Positions 52,612 through 62,425 are shown, counted from the stretch's first letter. The stretch is 64,000 bases of DNA from Caldilineaceae bacterium (GCA_019637645.1 JAHBVH010000003.1:62001-126000); one strand, 5' to 3'. Notes: generated by a model from the sequence alone, not told the origin. A program made the numbers and translations.

Positions 52612-53703
52612 CTAGTTTGAAATCTGGAAGTTGTTATATCGCGCGCTATTCTGCCACAAATCTGTTGCTAGCCTGGCATTGTAGTATGCTCCTGTAACAG
52701 CTACTCCATTAACAACCTTATAATGTCCCGAAACAATCGGCGAGGTATCTGCCCATGAAATGACAGGCTGTCCCTGAGAATTATTGACGGTAGCATAAGC
52801 GGTTACAATATGAGCCCTATTTAATGTCCAATCAGGTAACACCCCGGACATTACCCCAAAGATCATTGAAAGATTGTTGTTTGTCGTAGTAGCCACTCTG
52901 GCTTGGAAAGTTACTGCCGAATTTGAACTCTTGGGTGAATAGTAAGGGTTATTGGCACCAAAACCTAATTGAGTATTAAGGTAAGTTGCCATGCGTGGGA
53001 TATCTTCTGACTCCAAGCCATCCTTCCAGTTCCCTTGGGTTTCATCGGGGTTCTTGTCAATCGTTTCCCCGATCGTCTTGATAGAGTCAATTTGTGAAGT
53101 TGCTTTACGTGTACTCAAAGCCACGCGAATCGAGGCAGGTCCACAGGAATTAATGTTGTCCGTGATATTCGCCGCCGGTAAATTTGCAATATACACTGTT
53201 ACATTGATTGCATCTGTACTGTCAACATCAGCACTGGACACAAACGATGCAAGGAGAGCGTTCTGCTCGGCAGACACCTCAGCAACTTCTTCGGGAGTCA
53301 TTGCAGCAATTTGTTCCGTAGTTGGCCAATTTGAGGTGTCAATTTCTCCGTTTGCAATCATTTGCTGCAGCCATTCTTCCTGCTGTTGAAGTCGCTCTGC
53401 CAATCGACGAGTCTCTATCTCACTCTTCTCAATCCGTGCCAGCTCTTCGGCAGGCAAGGCTAGAAAGGTCTCACGCGTCAAACAATTTTTGCAATCGCTA
53501 TTGTCAGGTAGCCATGCGGCCATTTCATGAATGATCGATGAGTTTTGGCCGGAAACCAACGGTAAAAAGACCCGATGCTGCCCAGTGTCGGTAGCCGGTG
53601 TTGGCGAATCACTTTGCGCAAGTGCCACCGATGTCATGCCGATGATCCCGCAGGCTGCAATGATACTAGCCGTTTTTGTGATGAATGTTTTACCTTGAAG
53701 CAC
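52612..53703 (-). CDS. Secreted C39-like (papain-fold) cysteine peptidase homologue
   Basis: A 363-residue exported protein. The signal peptide ends near VALAQS; HRVFLPLVSG follows, a segment common in exported proteins of Chloroflexota. Residues about 75-165 are helical and Glu/Gln-rich (ERLQQQEEWLQQ), possibly a propeptide or coiled coil. The C-terminal domain has a catalytic-like cysteine in NSCGPASIRVALSTR, a histidine in RAHIVTAYATVN and an aspartate in ISWADTSP, the order expected of C39-type peptidases. Activity is inferred. GGAGAG precedes the GTG start. It is divergent from the BTAD regulator and upstream of the two propeller lipoproteins. Confidence 0.72.
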   Translation of the reverse strand: MLQGKTFITKTASIIAACGIIGMTSVALAQSDSPTPATDTGQHRVFLPLVSGQNSSIIHEMAAWLPDNSDCKNCLTRETFLALPAEELARIEKSEIETRRLAERLQQQEEWLQQMIANGEIDTSNWPTTEQIAAMTPEEVAEVSAEQNALLASFVSSADVDSTDAINVTVYIANLPAANITDNINSCGPASIRVALSTRKATSQIDSIKTIGETIDKNPDETQGNWKDGLESEDIPRMATYLNTQLGFGANNPYYSPKSSNSAVTFQARVATTTNNNLSMIFGVMSGVLPDWTLNRAHIVTAYATVNNSQGQPVISWADTSPIVSGHYKVVNGVAVTGAYYNARLATDLWQNSARYNNFQISN

Positions 53704-53789
53704 AATTCTCTCCTTTTAGTCTAGGTAATTCGTGAGCCAGAACGAGTGAACAGTTGTAGCGCAGATTGCCGTTTTATCCTTTGCTCTGT

Positions 53790-53833
53790 TTGAGAACCGG
53801 AGTTTTCTCTCCTGTAAAAACTCCGGTTCTCAA
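53790..53833. promoter_or_regulatory. Perfect 17-bp inverted repeat in the divergent gap
   Basis: TTGAGAACCGGAGTTTT (53790-53806) and its exact complement (53817-53833) flank a 10-base loop. It lies about 85 bp from the start of the C39-like gene and 140 bp from the BTAD gene. It could be an operator for the regulator, a terminator/attenuator, or a small repeat; no second copy was noticed in the window. Confidence 0.6.
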
Positions 53834-53972
53834 GCTAACCGCAGTAAAACTTCATGCGCGATGAATCAGCTTTGGAAACAGATCGTCTGCTCGGCTATAA
53901 TACAAGCCACCTGATCACGGAAGCTAACTTTACACAACGATTACCTTACCATTACCTTGTAGATATCTTATC

Positions 53973-56003
53973 GTGTTACGTGTCTACCTTTTGGGAACAC
54001 CAATCATTACCTACAACGACACCCCGCTGGATGAATTCACCAAAGGGAGTGCGTTGTTACGCCTCTTTGCCTGGCTTGTCACCTATGCGCAACAGCCACA
54101 GCAGCGCAGCCAAGTGGCGGGAATCTTCTGGCCCGAGATCAGCGAAGAATTGGCTCGGCGCAACCTCACCAATCTGCTCTGGCGGTTGCAAAAAATCCTA
54201 CCCAGCTTCGATCACTATATTGATCAGAATCGACAGACGTTGCAATGCAAGCTGCAACCCGACCTCTGGCTGGATACCATTGAATTTGACCAGCGCACGC
54301 AGCAGTTGGCAACCACCCCAGTCAATACGATCCAACTGTCCACACAGCCAACGAGCGAACCACAACTTGCCACACTGGCGGGCTGGGAAGCGGCGCTCTC
54401 CCTCTACCGGGGCGACTTCCTGATGACAATCGATGAGGAATGGACGCTGCCGCCGCGCACGCTTTGGCATGAACGTTTTGTCAACAGCGCCTTTCGCTTT
54501 ACAAAATATTGTCAGGGATGGGGCGATCCCTTACGTGCATTGACCTTTGCCCAAACACTTGTCGCGGTAGAGCCTTATCGCGAACATTTTCATCAACAAC
54601 TGATCGAACTCTATCGGACCCTCGAACGGCCAGACGCCGCCCGCCGCCAATTTGAGCACTACGAAACCCTCTGGCGTGAAGAGCTGGCACTGCCCATTTC
54701 GCCAGCAATGCGTACCCTCGCCCGTCAATTCGGCGTTATCCGGCACTCCGCCGTAGACAAGCCGCAAGCGCCGATTCCTATCCTGAAAAGGACCACTGCG
54801 TTCCCTCAACACCCGGAATATCTCCGTCGGCAACTGGAAATCTGCTTCAAAAACGATGAACTCTACGACCTGATGGCAGACCGTCCCCAACAGCAGGAAA
54901 ATCTGCAAGTCGCCGAGCAGATTGCCATTACACTCCAGGAGCCAGCCGCGCAAATTGAAGTGCTGGCCCGTTCGACTTGGTTGGAAATTTCGCTGGGGCA
55001 TTACCAGGCGGCCATCACACTGGCACAACGTGCATTGCAGCAATGTGAGCAAAACAAGACCGAGCAGCTGCGTGCCTGGCTCTATCGCCTTTTAGGTGTG
55101 ATTAGTGAGGAAACTGGCGACTTCCGTGCCGCCTGGCATCACTACAACAAAGCCCTGCAACTGGACGAGCAGCAGCAGGCCAATCCGTATCTGGCCGCGG
55201 ATCTCAACAACATCGCCGCCACCGAACTCACGCTGGCACACTATCAATCTGCCATTGGCAAGCTTGAACGGGCTTTGAACCTTAGCAAAACTACCGGATC
55301 GCCACGCTTCGCGATAACCCTCCTAGGGAATCTAGGCTATGGCTGGTTGAAATTGGGGCAAATGGCAGAGGCGGCCAAGGCCCTGCAACAAGCATTGACC
55401 CTGGCGTATCGGGTGGGCGACCGCAGTTCTGAGTGGTGGCTGAGTACGCTGATGAGCAAAATTTATCATTTGCAGGGCAATAGCGATCACGCCATCACCA
55501 CCGCTCTGCAACATTTCAACACGGTTCCCACCGACAGTGATGCCCGCACGCTGACCTATCTCGCCGACACCTTGGCCTGGCTCTATCTACAAACCGGGGC
55601 TCAAACCGAAAGCCTGCATTGGGCGCAATGGTTGGAACAATATACCCAACAAAAGCAACAGCGGCGCTATCATATCCGTGCGCAGCTGCGTTTGGCACAG
55701 GCCCATGCGCTGCGCGGCGAATATCCGCAGGCATACAGCCGGATCGAAAGCGCAACAAAAGAGTACACCCAAACCTACACCAGTAAAGGGCAGACCCTCG
55801 AAGAAGAGCCCGAACTCTACTTTACGGCAGCCGACATTGCGATCAAAGCCGGGCAAATGGTTTCCGCGGCAAAGTGGCAACAGCAGGCTGCCCAAAGTTT
55901 GCAGCAGCAAATGGACGCCATTTCCTCTCCGCCATTGCGCTTGAGTTTCTCCAATATCCAGAAGTCCCTCTACGCGGCAATGCCTGACCAATGCTACGCT
56001 TAA
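53973..56003 (+). CDS. BTAD/SARP-like transcriptional regulator with TPR repeats
   Basis: A 676-residue protein. Residues 1-95 form an OmpR-like winged helix (LRVYLLGTPIIT, FAWLVTYAQQPQQRSQVAGIFWPE, RNLTNLLWRLQ); residues about 95-255 are the bacterial transcriptional activation domain (LYRGDFL, FAQTLVAVEPYREHFHQQLIELY). From about 300 onward, TPR repeats follow (AEQIAITLQEPAAQIEVLARSTWLEISL; HYNKALQLDEQQQANPYLAADLNN). It probably activates a target after sensing a partner protein or ligand through the repeats. The start is a GTG at 53973 without a clear ribosome-binding site. It is divergent from the secreted C39-like gene, a likely target. Confidence 0.87.
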   Translation: MLRVYLLGTPIITYNDTPLDEFTKGSALLRLFAWLVTYAQQPQQRSQVAGIFWPEISEELARRNLTNLLWRLQKILPSFDHYIDQNRQTLQCKLQPDLWLDTIEFDQRTQQLATTPVNTIQLSTQPTSEPQLATLAGWEAALSLYRGDFLMTIDEEWTLPPRTLWHERFVNSAFRFTKYCQGWGDPLRALTFAQTLVAVEPYREHFHQQLIELYRTLERPDAARRQFEHYETLWREELALPISPAMRTLARQFGVIRHSAVDKPQAPIPILKRTTAFPQHPEYLRRQLEICFKNDELYDLMADRPQQQENLQVAEQIAITLQEPAAQIEVLARSTWLEISLGHYQAAITLAQRALQQCEQNKTEQLRAWLYRLLGVISEETGDFRAAWHHYNKALQLDEQQQANPYLAADLNNIAATELTLAHYQSAIGKLERALNLSKTTGSPRFAITLLGNLGYGWLKLGQMAEAAKALQQALTLAYRVGDRSSEWWLSTLMSKIYHLQGNSDHAITTALQHFNTVPTDSDARTLTYLADTLAWLYLQTGAQTESLHWAQWLEQYTQQKQQRRYHIRAQLRLAQAHALRGEYPQAYSRIESATKEYTQTYTSKGQTLEEEPELYFTAADIAIKAGQMVSAAKWQQQAAQSLQQQMDAISSPPLRLSFSNIQKSLYAAMPDQCYA

Positions 56004-56054
56004 TGCTCATGCCGACAGAGCCCGCACCAACCAAAGCCGATGGTGGCTTGGATT

Positions 56055-56135
56055 GGACGCGGATCACCGCGATGATCATCCGGATTTAACCCTGCTTCCA
56101 ATAAAATCCGCGTCCCTCCGCGTCTATCCGCGTCC
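56055..56135. repeat. TCCGCG-rich hairpin repeat, copy 2
   Basis: GGACGCGGATCACCGCG... from 56055 pairs in part with AAATCCGCGTCCCTCCGCG... at 56104-56135. It shares ATAAAATCCGCGT and CTCCGCGTCTA with copy 1 at 49562-49641. The two copies flank the AT-richer secreted-protein island on either side. Confidence 0.78.
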
Positions 56136-56141
56136 CGTTTC

Positions 56142-58175
56142 CTATCGTGCTTCCAAAAGACTCACGCCATAAGCCGGTAAGGGAAGGGTATCGATCACCG
56201 CTTGCTGTGCCAGATGATCCCAATACTGCTTGCCGGTAGGGAGCGTAACCGTGGCCGCTGCGGCGTTATGGTTCAGGACAAAGAGCAGTTGTGTTTCCCC
56301 CTTGGTGCGCAAGGCCACCTCGACGCCGGTGGGGGCATCGAGCAGGGGCTGAATGGCATGCTCTGCCAACAAGCGTCCGTAGAAGTCATCCAGAAAGTGG
56401 TCATCGGCATCGGCAGCAAGGTAATAGGCGCGGCCCGGCCCAACCTGATTTTGGGTGACCACGGGGCGACCTGCGTAGAAATCGTCGCCATAGGTGGCTA
56501 GCACCGTGGCCCCTTCGCTGTGGATCAGATCGCAGAGGTGAGCACAGGTATAGGTGCCGCTGCCATCGGCCATCACGATCTGGTTGACCTGCCCCGCATA
56601 GAGCGCGTCGATCTCCTCGACGCGGATGCCCAACACCTGGCGCAACGGGCCAGGGTAGCCTTCAAAGGCCAGATCAGTTTCATCGACCACGCCGCTAAAG
56701 ACGGTGGCGACAAAAGAACCGCCCTTGGCGACAAAGGCTTCGATCCGTTCCCCCACGCCCGCTTTCACCATATGAAGCATGGGCGCAATCACAAGCGCAT
56801 AGCGACTGAAATCCGAGTCGCTAAAGACAATATCAATCGGAACATTTTTTCGCCAGAGCGCGCCATAATGCTTGCGGACAAAGGCCGGGTAGTCCTTGGG
56901 GTTAATCGGCCCAATCGCGGCTTCAATGGCCCACCAGTTGTTCCAATCAAAGAGCAGTGCAACGCGGGCCGGTGTGGCTGCCCCAACCACGGTGTCGCCC
57001 AATCGTTCCAACTCGGCACCTAGTTCGGTCACCTCGCGGAAGACCCGTGTATCCGAACGCCCGCCATGTTCAACCACCGCACCGTGGAACTTCTCCCCCG
57101 CGCCCCGCCCCCGTCGCCACTGGAAGTACATCACCGTGTCGGCCCCGTGGGCAACCGCCAAATAACTCCACAGTCGCAGCACGCCTGGCCGTTTGAGCGC
57201 GTTGACGGGCTGCCAATTCTGGCTGCTGGGCGTCTGTTCCAGCAGCATAAAGGGTTGCCCATCTTTCAAGCCGCGGTTGAGATCGTGTAAAAAGGCAATG
57301 TCGCCGGTATAGCCATTGGGCTTGGGATAACAGTCCCAGGAGATGACATCCAGCTCTTTGGCCCAAGTGCGATAGTCCAGATGAGGAAAGGTGCCCATCA
57401 GATTGGTGGTACAAGGAATGTCCGGCGTAAGGGCGCGGAGCGCGTTCCGTTCCAGCTTGTAACAAGCCAACATCGAGTCACTCTGGAAGCGCCGATAATC
57501 AAGCGTCAGCGCGTGGGTTACCCGTTCGCCGTCGGCATAGGGCGGCTCGATCTGCGACCAATCAGTGTAGGTGTGGCTCCAAAAGGCAGTCCACCAGCGC
57601 TGGTTCAATTCATCTAAGCTGGCATAGCGTGCTTGCAGCCAATGACGAAAGGCCGCGGCACAAGTATCACAGTAACAAGGGGTGGCATATTCGTTGGAGA
57701 TATGCCAAAGGAGCAAGTTGGGCTCGGCTCCGTAACGCTCGGCTAGTTTGGTTGCCATTTGTACGGCCAAGCGACGATAGTTGGGGGAGTTGGGGCAATA
57801 GTTGGTGCGATTGCCATGATGCACCCGCCGTCCGCGCTCATCACCCCGCAATACATCGGGGTAGGCTTGGGACATCCAGGCCGGTTGCGCGGCACTGGGG
57901 GTGGCTAAAACAAGATACCGCCCGGCGGCGGTCAGCATCTCGATCACGCGGTCGAGCCAGTCAAAGGTGAAGCGATCCTCGGCGGGCTGGAGGGAAACCC
58001 AGCTAAAGACGCCCACGGTGGCGACCTTGAAGTGACTCTGTTGCATCAACGCCATATCTTCATCCCAAATTGCTGGCGGCCATTGTTCTGGGTTATAATC
58101 ACCGCCATGCCACAGGAAGGGCGCTTTGGGATTGATCGGCGCATAGGGCCGCAGAGTTGTTGATTGCTGTTCCAT
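56142..58175 (-). CDS. Beta-galactosidase, GH42
   Basis: A 677-residue GH42 enzyme of usual length. The TIM barrel starts FLWHGGDYNPEQWP; the acid/base glutamate is in WHISNEYA and the nucleophile in FMLLEQTPS. The cysteine set CYCDTC fits the metal-binding site of many GH42 enzymes. The trimerisation and C-terminal beta domains follow (about 390-677). It hydrolyses terminal beta-galactosides in the cytoplasm (no signal peptide). AAGGGA precedes the ATG. No transporter is linked to it directly. Confidence 0.95.
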   Translation of the reverse strand: MEQQSTTLRPYAPINPKAPFLWHGGDYNPEQWPPAIWDEDMALMQQSHFKVATVGVFSWVSLQPAEDRFTFDWLDRVIEMLTAAGRYLVLATPSAAQPAWMSQAYPDVLRGDERGRRVHHGNRTNYCPNSPNYRRLAVQMATKLAERYGAEPNLLLWHISNEYATPCYCDTCAAAFRHWLQARYASLDELNQRWWTAFWSHTYTDWSQIEPPYADGERVTHALTLDYRRFQSDSMLACYKLERNALRALTPDIPCTTNLMGTFPHLDYRTWAKELDVISWDCYPKPNGYTGDIAFLHDLNRGLKDGQPFMLLEQTPSSQNWQPVNALKRPGVLRLWSYLAVAHGADTVMYFQWRRGRGAGEKFHGAVVEHGGRSDTRVFREVTELGAELERLGDTVVGAATPARVALLFDWNNWWAIEAAIGPINPKDYPAFVRKHYGALWRKNVPIDIVFSDSDFSRYALVIAPMLHMVKAGVGERIEAFVAKGGSFVATVFSGVVDETDLAFEGYPGPLRQVLGIRVEEIDALYAGQVNQIVMADGSGTYTCAHLCDLIHSEGATVLATYGDDFYAGRPVVTQNQVGPGRAYYLAADADDHFLDDFYGRLLAEHAIQPLLDAPTGVEVALRTKGETQLLFVLNHNAAAATVTLPTGKQYWDHLAQQAVIDTLPLPAYGVSLLEAR

Positions 58176-58245
58176 TGGTTTTCCCTTTTCTGTGGTTTAT
58201 GGGGTAATAAGGCGTTGGCTTGGCATCAAGGAGAATGTACCTCCC

Positions 58246-58278
58246 CTCCTATCCAACTCCTATCCAACTCCTATCCAA
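58246..58278. repeat. 11-bp tandem repeat (CTCCTATCCAA x3)
   Basis: Three perfect consecutive copies at 58246-58256, 58257-58267 and 58268-58278, in the 321-bp gap between the GH42 and M24 peptidase genes. The rest of this gap contains a possible -10 (TACAAT, 58350-58355) but no convincing -35. Confidence 0.85.
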
Positions 58279-58496
58279 CAAACAGTGTAGTTCACCCCCT
58301 CTTGGGAATGCAACTATCCTCTATCTGGATTCTCAAGTACTGGATTGGGTACAATGGTAGGCAGTTCTGTGACCCCTTTGTTACCTGGCTGTGACCCCTC
58401 GCGTTATCGCTGGCTTCTAAGATGCTTGGTGGATGATTGAGCACTTTGAGCCGTTATTCAATTTATCGATATGAAAGTAAGACCAAAAGGGAATTT

Positions 58497-59735
58497 ATGG
58501 GCTACGTGGATGTAAACCGAGCACAGGCGCTTGTCGCCCAAAGTGGGTTGGATGGGTTGTTCGTTGTCTCCCCCGAGAACTTTGAGTATTTTGCCGGTGT
58601 ATCGGGCTTTCCTGTCACCATGTGGCGACGCGCTGGGCCCGCTTCGGCGCTTTTGGCCGCGGATGGTCGCGTTGCGTTTGTCATTCCAGAAACCATCCAA
58701 GAAGCGGTGCAACGGGCTAATCCCACTGCCCAGATCTTCTCCTATCAACTGTGGATCGAAACGATTGATGTGACCGACATCACGCCGGGCGGGATCGACG
58801 CGCGGGTGGCGCAAGCGACGGTTGGACGCAAGAATGAACGCCCGGAAACCTATGATCCCAAGGAGCTAGACGCCCAATTGCAACGCGCGTTGAAGGCTCT
58901 GGGATTGTCTGGTAAAAAGGTCGGTATCGAGCTTGAATTTGCGCCAGCCGATCATGTCACGCACTTCCAATCGCTGTTCCCGACTACCCAATTGGTCAAC
59001 AGTTCGCCGCTGACGCGCGAGCTACGCCTGATCAAGACGCCCGCTGAGATTGACCTGTTGCGCCGTGGTGTACAGTTGACCGAGCATGGAATTACCGCGG
59101 CGTTGGTTGGCTTGCATGAGCAGACCATTGCCGCAGAGATTCGCTTTCGGTATAACGAAGCCATCTTTGCGGAGGCCGCGCGGCGGGGCGAGTTTAGCCT
59201 GCGGGGTGGCAGCACGACGGTGCATTTGGGACCCGCCCTCTGGGCCAGGAGTGTGCCGTCGCGCCCTGCTCAACGCGGGGATCTGGTGCAATTTGACAGC
59301 ACCGTCAATCTTTCTGGCTATAGGACCGATATGGGACGCACCTTCACCTTTGGCCCAGCGACCGATAGCCAAAAGCGGATTCAAGCAGCCTTGTTGGCCG
59401 GATTTCAAGCTGGTCTTGACTACCTGAAACCAGGGATTCGCTTTTGTGATCTCTTTGTCGTGGCCCAAAATGCCGTCCGGGCCGCAGGCTTTCCTTCCTA
59501 TGCCCGCGGTCATCTCGGCCACAGCATTGGCAGCGATATTGATGGTGAAGAGTGGCCCTGGATCTCCGCAACCGAAGAACGGGTCATCGAACCAGGCATG
59601 GTCCTAGCCTTTGAAGTCCCTTATTATGTCAACGGCATTGGTGGCTTCCAAAATGAAGACGATCTGCTGATCACGGAACAGGGGTACGAATCCCTGAATA
59701 CGTTGCCCCTGTCGTTAGTTGAAATTGGCGGCTAG
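58497..59735 (+). CDS. M24-family aminopeptidase (Xaa-Pro peptidase type)
   Basis: A 412-residue peptidase. The N-terminal creatinase-like domain (residues 1-150: GLDGLFVVSPENFEYFAG) precedes the pita-bread catalytic domain. Metal ligands are readable: Asp in VQFDSTVN and RTDMGRTF, His in GHLGHSIGSD, Glu in AFEVPYY and Glu in FQNEDDLL. It removes N-terminal residues next to proline from short peptides in the cytoplasm. ATG 58497 has AAGGGA upstream. It is 55 bp ahead of an oligopeptide-binding protein gene, so imported peptides are its probable substrates. Confidence 0.9.
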   Translation: MGYVDVNRAQALVAQSGLDGLFVVSPENFEYFAGVSGFPVTMWRRAGPASALLAADGRVAFVIPETIQEAVQRANPTAQIFSYQLWIETIDVTDITPGGIDARVAQATVGRKNERPETYDPKELDAQLQRALKALGLSGKKVGIELEFAPADHVTHFQSLFPTTQLVNSSPLTRELRLIKTPAEIDLLRRGVQLTEHGITAALVGLHEQTIAAEIRFRYNEAIFAEAARRGEFSLRGGSTTVHLGPALWARSVPSRPAQRGDLVQFDSTVNLSGYRTDMGRTFTFGPATDSQKRIQAALLAGFQAGLDYLKPGIRFCDLFVVAQNAVRAAGFPSYARGHLGHSIGSDIDGEEWPWISATEERVIEPGMVLAFEVPYYVNGIGGFQNEDDLLITEQGYESLNTLPLSLVEIGG

Positions 59736-59790
59736 AATTTCACCGCAAAAGCAAACGAAAATTATATTCATTTACAGAGGAAATGGAAAT

Positions 59791-61473
59791 ATGGTATCCA
59801 AAGCCCCAAATACGCAGCATTCGTATCAACTGTCACGGCGCACTGTATTGAAGGTAGGCGGCACCAGCTTGGTCGCTGCCATGCTCGCCGCCTGTGCGCC
59901 CGCGGGTGCACCCACCACAACCGAGAGCACCGGTACCACCGAAGCCGCCGCCCCAGCGAGTGGCGAACCGAAAATCGGTGGCGAGCTGATCATTGGCTCC
60001 ATTCAGGAGCCCGACAGCCTCAATCCCTGGCTCACCGGCTTGACGGTTGGCATGGAAGTCGAAAATCTCATCTACGATTCGCTCACGCGTGTTGATCCCG
60101 CGGGGACCCATATACCGGCTCTCGCTGCAGAAGTGCCAACCCTGGAAAATGGCGGCATCAGTGCCGATTTGCTGACCTACACCTACCAATTGCGTGACAA
60201 TGTCACTTGGCATGACGGCACGCCCTTTACCGCCGCCGATGTGGTCTTCACCTACGAGGCGATTGCCAATCCGGCGGTCAATGCCCTCTCGCGCGCTGGC
60301 TTCAACTTCATTGCGTCTGCCGAGGCGACCGATGACTATACCGTGGTCTTTCACCTCAGTGAGCCGACCGCGATCTTCTTAGAGACTTGGGGCTACCGGG
60401 GAATTTTGCCCAAACACATCTTTGAAACCGGGGATCTCAATGCCTCGGAATATAACCGCGCGCCGACAGTGGGAACCGGCCCCTACAAGTTTGTGGAATG
60501 GGTTTCGGGTGATCGGATTGTTGTTGAGCGCAATGACAATTACTATCGTGAAGGCGGCTATATCGACCGCATCGAGTATCGGATTATCCCCAGCTCCGAC
60601 ACACTGTTGACCGCCCTCGAAACCGGTGAGATTGACATTCGCTTTGTCCTTTCTGCCGAGCATGTCGAAATTGTCCAGGGCTTGGACGAGTACACGCTCT
60701 TTGGCACACCAGCGCATGCCTATTTCCACTTTACCATTAACAATGCTGACCCCATTTTGGGGGACAAATTGGTGCGCCAGGCCCTGACCTTTGGGTTGAA
60801 CAAAAAACAGATCACCGAGACGGTGCTGAAAAATCTCTATCAACCCCATGGCTCTCCGATTGCCCAGCCCAGTTGGGCCTATGTAGACCACAACGCCCGT
60901 TTTGCCTTTGACCCCGAACAGGCCAAGGCGCTGTTGGAAGAGGCCGGTTGGCAAGCCGGCAGCGACGGTGTTCGGACCAAAGCAGGGGAACGGCTCTCGC
61001 TCACCTTGCTCAATATCGCGGGCGATACCGAACGGCTGCAAGTGGTCCAACTGGCCCAAGCCCAATGGGCGGATATTGGGGCAGAGGTCAAGATTGAGCA
61101 GGTCGATGCGCCGACCTTTGTGGCGGCCATGACATCGCAAAACTATCAATTTGCCTATGGCTTTTGGGGATACTCGGTCGATCCCAGCAGCTATAATGAA
61201 CGCTGGTTGAGCACTAGCCCCGGGCAATGGCTCAATTACAACAATCCCACGGTGGACGCCCTCTTGCTCGATGCGCTGACTTTGGGTGATCGCGAAGAGC
61301 GCAAGGCAAAATACGTGGAGTTCCAGGAGATTGTGGTCGAGGATGCCACCAACATTTGGCTCTATAACCGGGTCTATTACGATGCTGTCAAGCAGCGCGT
61401 GCGTGGCTTTGTCCCCAATACCTCGAGTTCAACCAATATGTGGAATGCCTACGAATGGTGGATTGACGAATAA
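59791..61473 (+). CDS. Oligopeptide/dipeptide ABC transporter solute-binding lipoprotein
   Basis: A 560-residue family 5 binding protein. The N-terminus carries a twin-arginine-like SRRTVLK, a hydrophobic stretch and a lipobox ending LAAC, then a Thr/Glu/Ala linker. The body starts GGELIIGSIQEPDSLNPW, the family opening, with YQLRDNVTWHDGTPFTAADV further on. Ligands are usually oligopeptides, nickel or sugars; the linked peptidase supports peptides. The start at 59791 follows AGAGGAAA. It leads a three-gene ABC cassette that lacks its ATPases. Confidence 0.93.
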   Translation: MVSKAPNTQHSYQLSRRTVLKVGGTSLVAAMLAACAPAGAPTTTESTGTTEAAAPASGEPKIGGELIIGSIQEPDSLNPWLTGLTVGMEVENLIYDSLTRVDPAGTHIPALAAEVPTLENGGISADLLTYTYQLRDNVTWHDGTPFTAADVVFTYEAIANPAVNALSRAGFNFIASAEATDDYTVVFHLSEPTAIFLETWGYRGILPKHIFETGDLNASEYNRAPTVGTGPYKFVEWVSGDRIVVERNDNYYREGGYIDRIEYRIIPSSDTLLTALETGEIDIRFVLSAEHVEIVQGLDEYTLFGTPAHAYFHFTINNADPILGDKLVRQALTFGLNKKQITETVLKNLYQPHGSPIAQPSWAYVDHNARFAFDPEQAKALLEEAGWQAGSDGVRTKAGERLSLTLLNIAGDTERLQVVQLAQAQWADIGAEVKIEQVDAPTFVAAMTSQNYQFAYGFWGYSVDPSSYNERWLSTSPGQWLNYNNPTVDALLLDALTLGDREERKAKYVEFQEIVVEDATNIWLYNRVYYDAVKQRVRGFVPNTSSSTNMWNAYEWWIDE

Positions 61474-61476
61474 CCT

Positions 61477-62421
61477 GTGGGCATCTACATTCTACGGCGT
61501 CTCTTCGGCGCCATCCCTTTGCTCTTGGGCATTTCGGTAGTTATCTTCGTACTGATTCACCTACCACCGGGGGGGCCAGCGGATATCTACGCGGGTTCCC
61601 CCAATGTCAGTGCAGAAGATTTGGCGAAAGTGCACGAGAATCTGGGGCTGAATGACCCCCTGCCCATCCAATATGTGAAGTGGCTGGGGGGAATGCTAAC
61701 GGGCAACTGGGGCAATTCTTACAAGGATGGCCGCCCCGTAACGACGGCCATCCTGGAACGCTTGCCCGCGACCTTGCAATTGACTGGCGCGGCATTGTTC
61801 CTGGCGATCGCTTTGGCTGTTCCCATTGGCATCTATACCGCCACCCGCGCCACCAAATTCCCGCGCTATCTCGTGAATGTCTTGACCATGTTGGGCATTT
61901 CGGTGCCCACCTTTTGGACCGGCCTCATGGTGATCCTGCTCTTTGCTGGACGCTTGGGCTGGATTCCAACGGGTGGGCGGGGGAATCCAGGCGATTGGCT
62001 AGACCAGCTCCATCACCTGATTGCACCGGCGCTAGTCTTGGCCTTGGTCAGTATGGCGGGCTTTGCGCGCTACATTCACTCCAGTATGATCGAGGTGATG
62101 CAAGAGGACTATATCCGTACCGCGACGGCCAAAGGGCTAAAGCGGCGGACTGTGATCACGCGCCATGCCTTGCGCAATGCGAGTATTCCGGTAATCACGC
62201 TGCTGGGGTTGGAAGTTCCCCGCGTCTTTTCCGGCGCGCTGGTTACCGAGGTGGTCTTTTCCTGGCCTGGTATTGGGCGGTTGATCACCGAAGCCATCCT
62301 GGGCCGCAATTATCCTGTACTCATGGGGGCCTTCATGTTGTCAGCCGTCCTGGTCATCATTGGGAATCTCATTGCCGATCTCTGTTACGGATTGGTCAAC
62401 CCCCAGATTCGCTACGAATAG
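61477..62421 (+). CDS. Oligopeptide ABC transporter permease (DppB/OppB type)
   Basis: A 314-residue permease with six membrane helices. It begins ILRRLFGAIPLLLGISVVIFVLIH, carries the GNWGNSYKDGRPV periplasmic segment typical of OppB, and has the EAA loop near DYIRTATAKGLKRRTVITRHALRNA. It pairs with the DppC-type subunit encoded next. The start is a GTG three bases after the binding-protein stop; no clear ribosome-binding site is seen, so translational coupling is likely. Confidence 0.93.
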   Translation: MGIYILRRLFGAIPLLLGISVVIFVLIHLPPGGPADIYAGSPNVSAEDLAKVHENLGLNDPLPIQYVKWLGGMLTGNWGNSYKDGRPVTTAILERLPATLQLTGAALFLAIALAVPIGIYTATRATKFPRYLVNVLTMLGISVPTFWTGLMVILLFAGRLGWIPTGGRGNPGDWLDQLHHLIAPALVLALVSMAGFARYIHSSMIEVMQEDYIRTATAKGLKRRTVITRHALRNASIPVITLLGLEVPRVFSGALVTEVVFSWPGIGRLITEAILGRNYPVLMGAFMLSAVLVIIGNLIADLCYGLVNPQIRYE

Positions 62422-62425
62422 CGCT

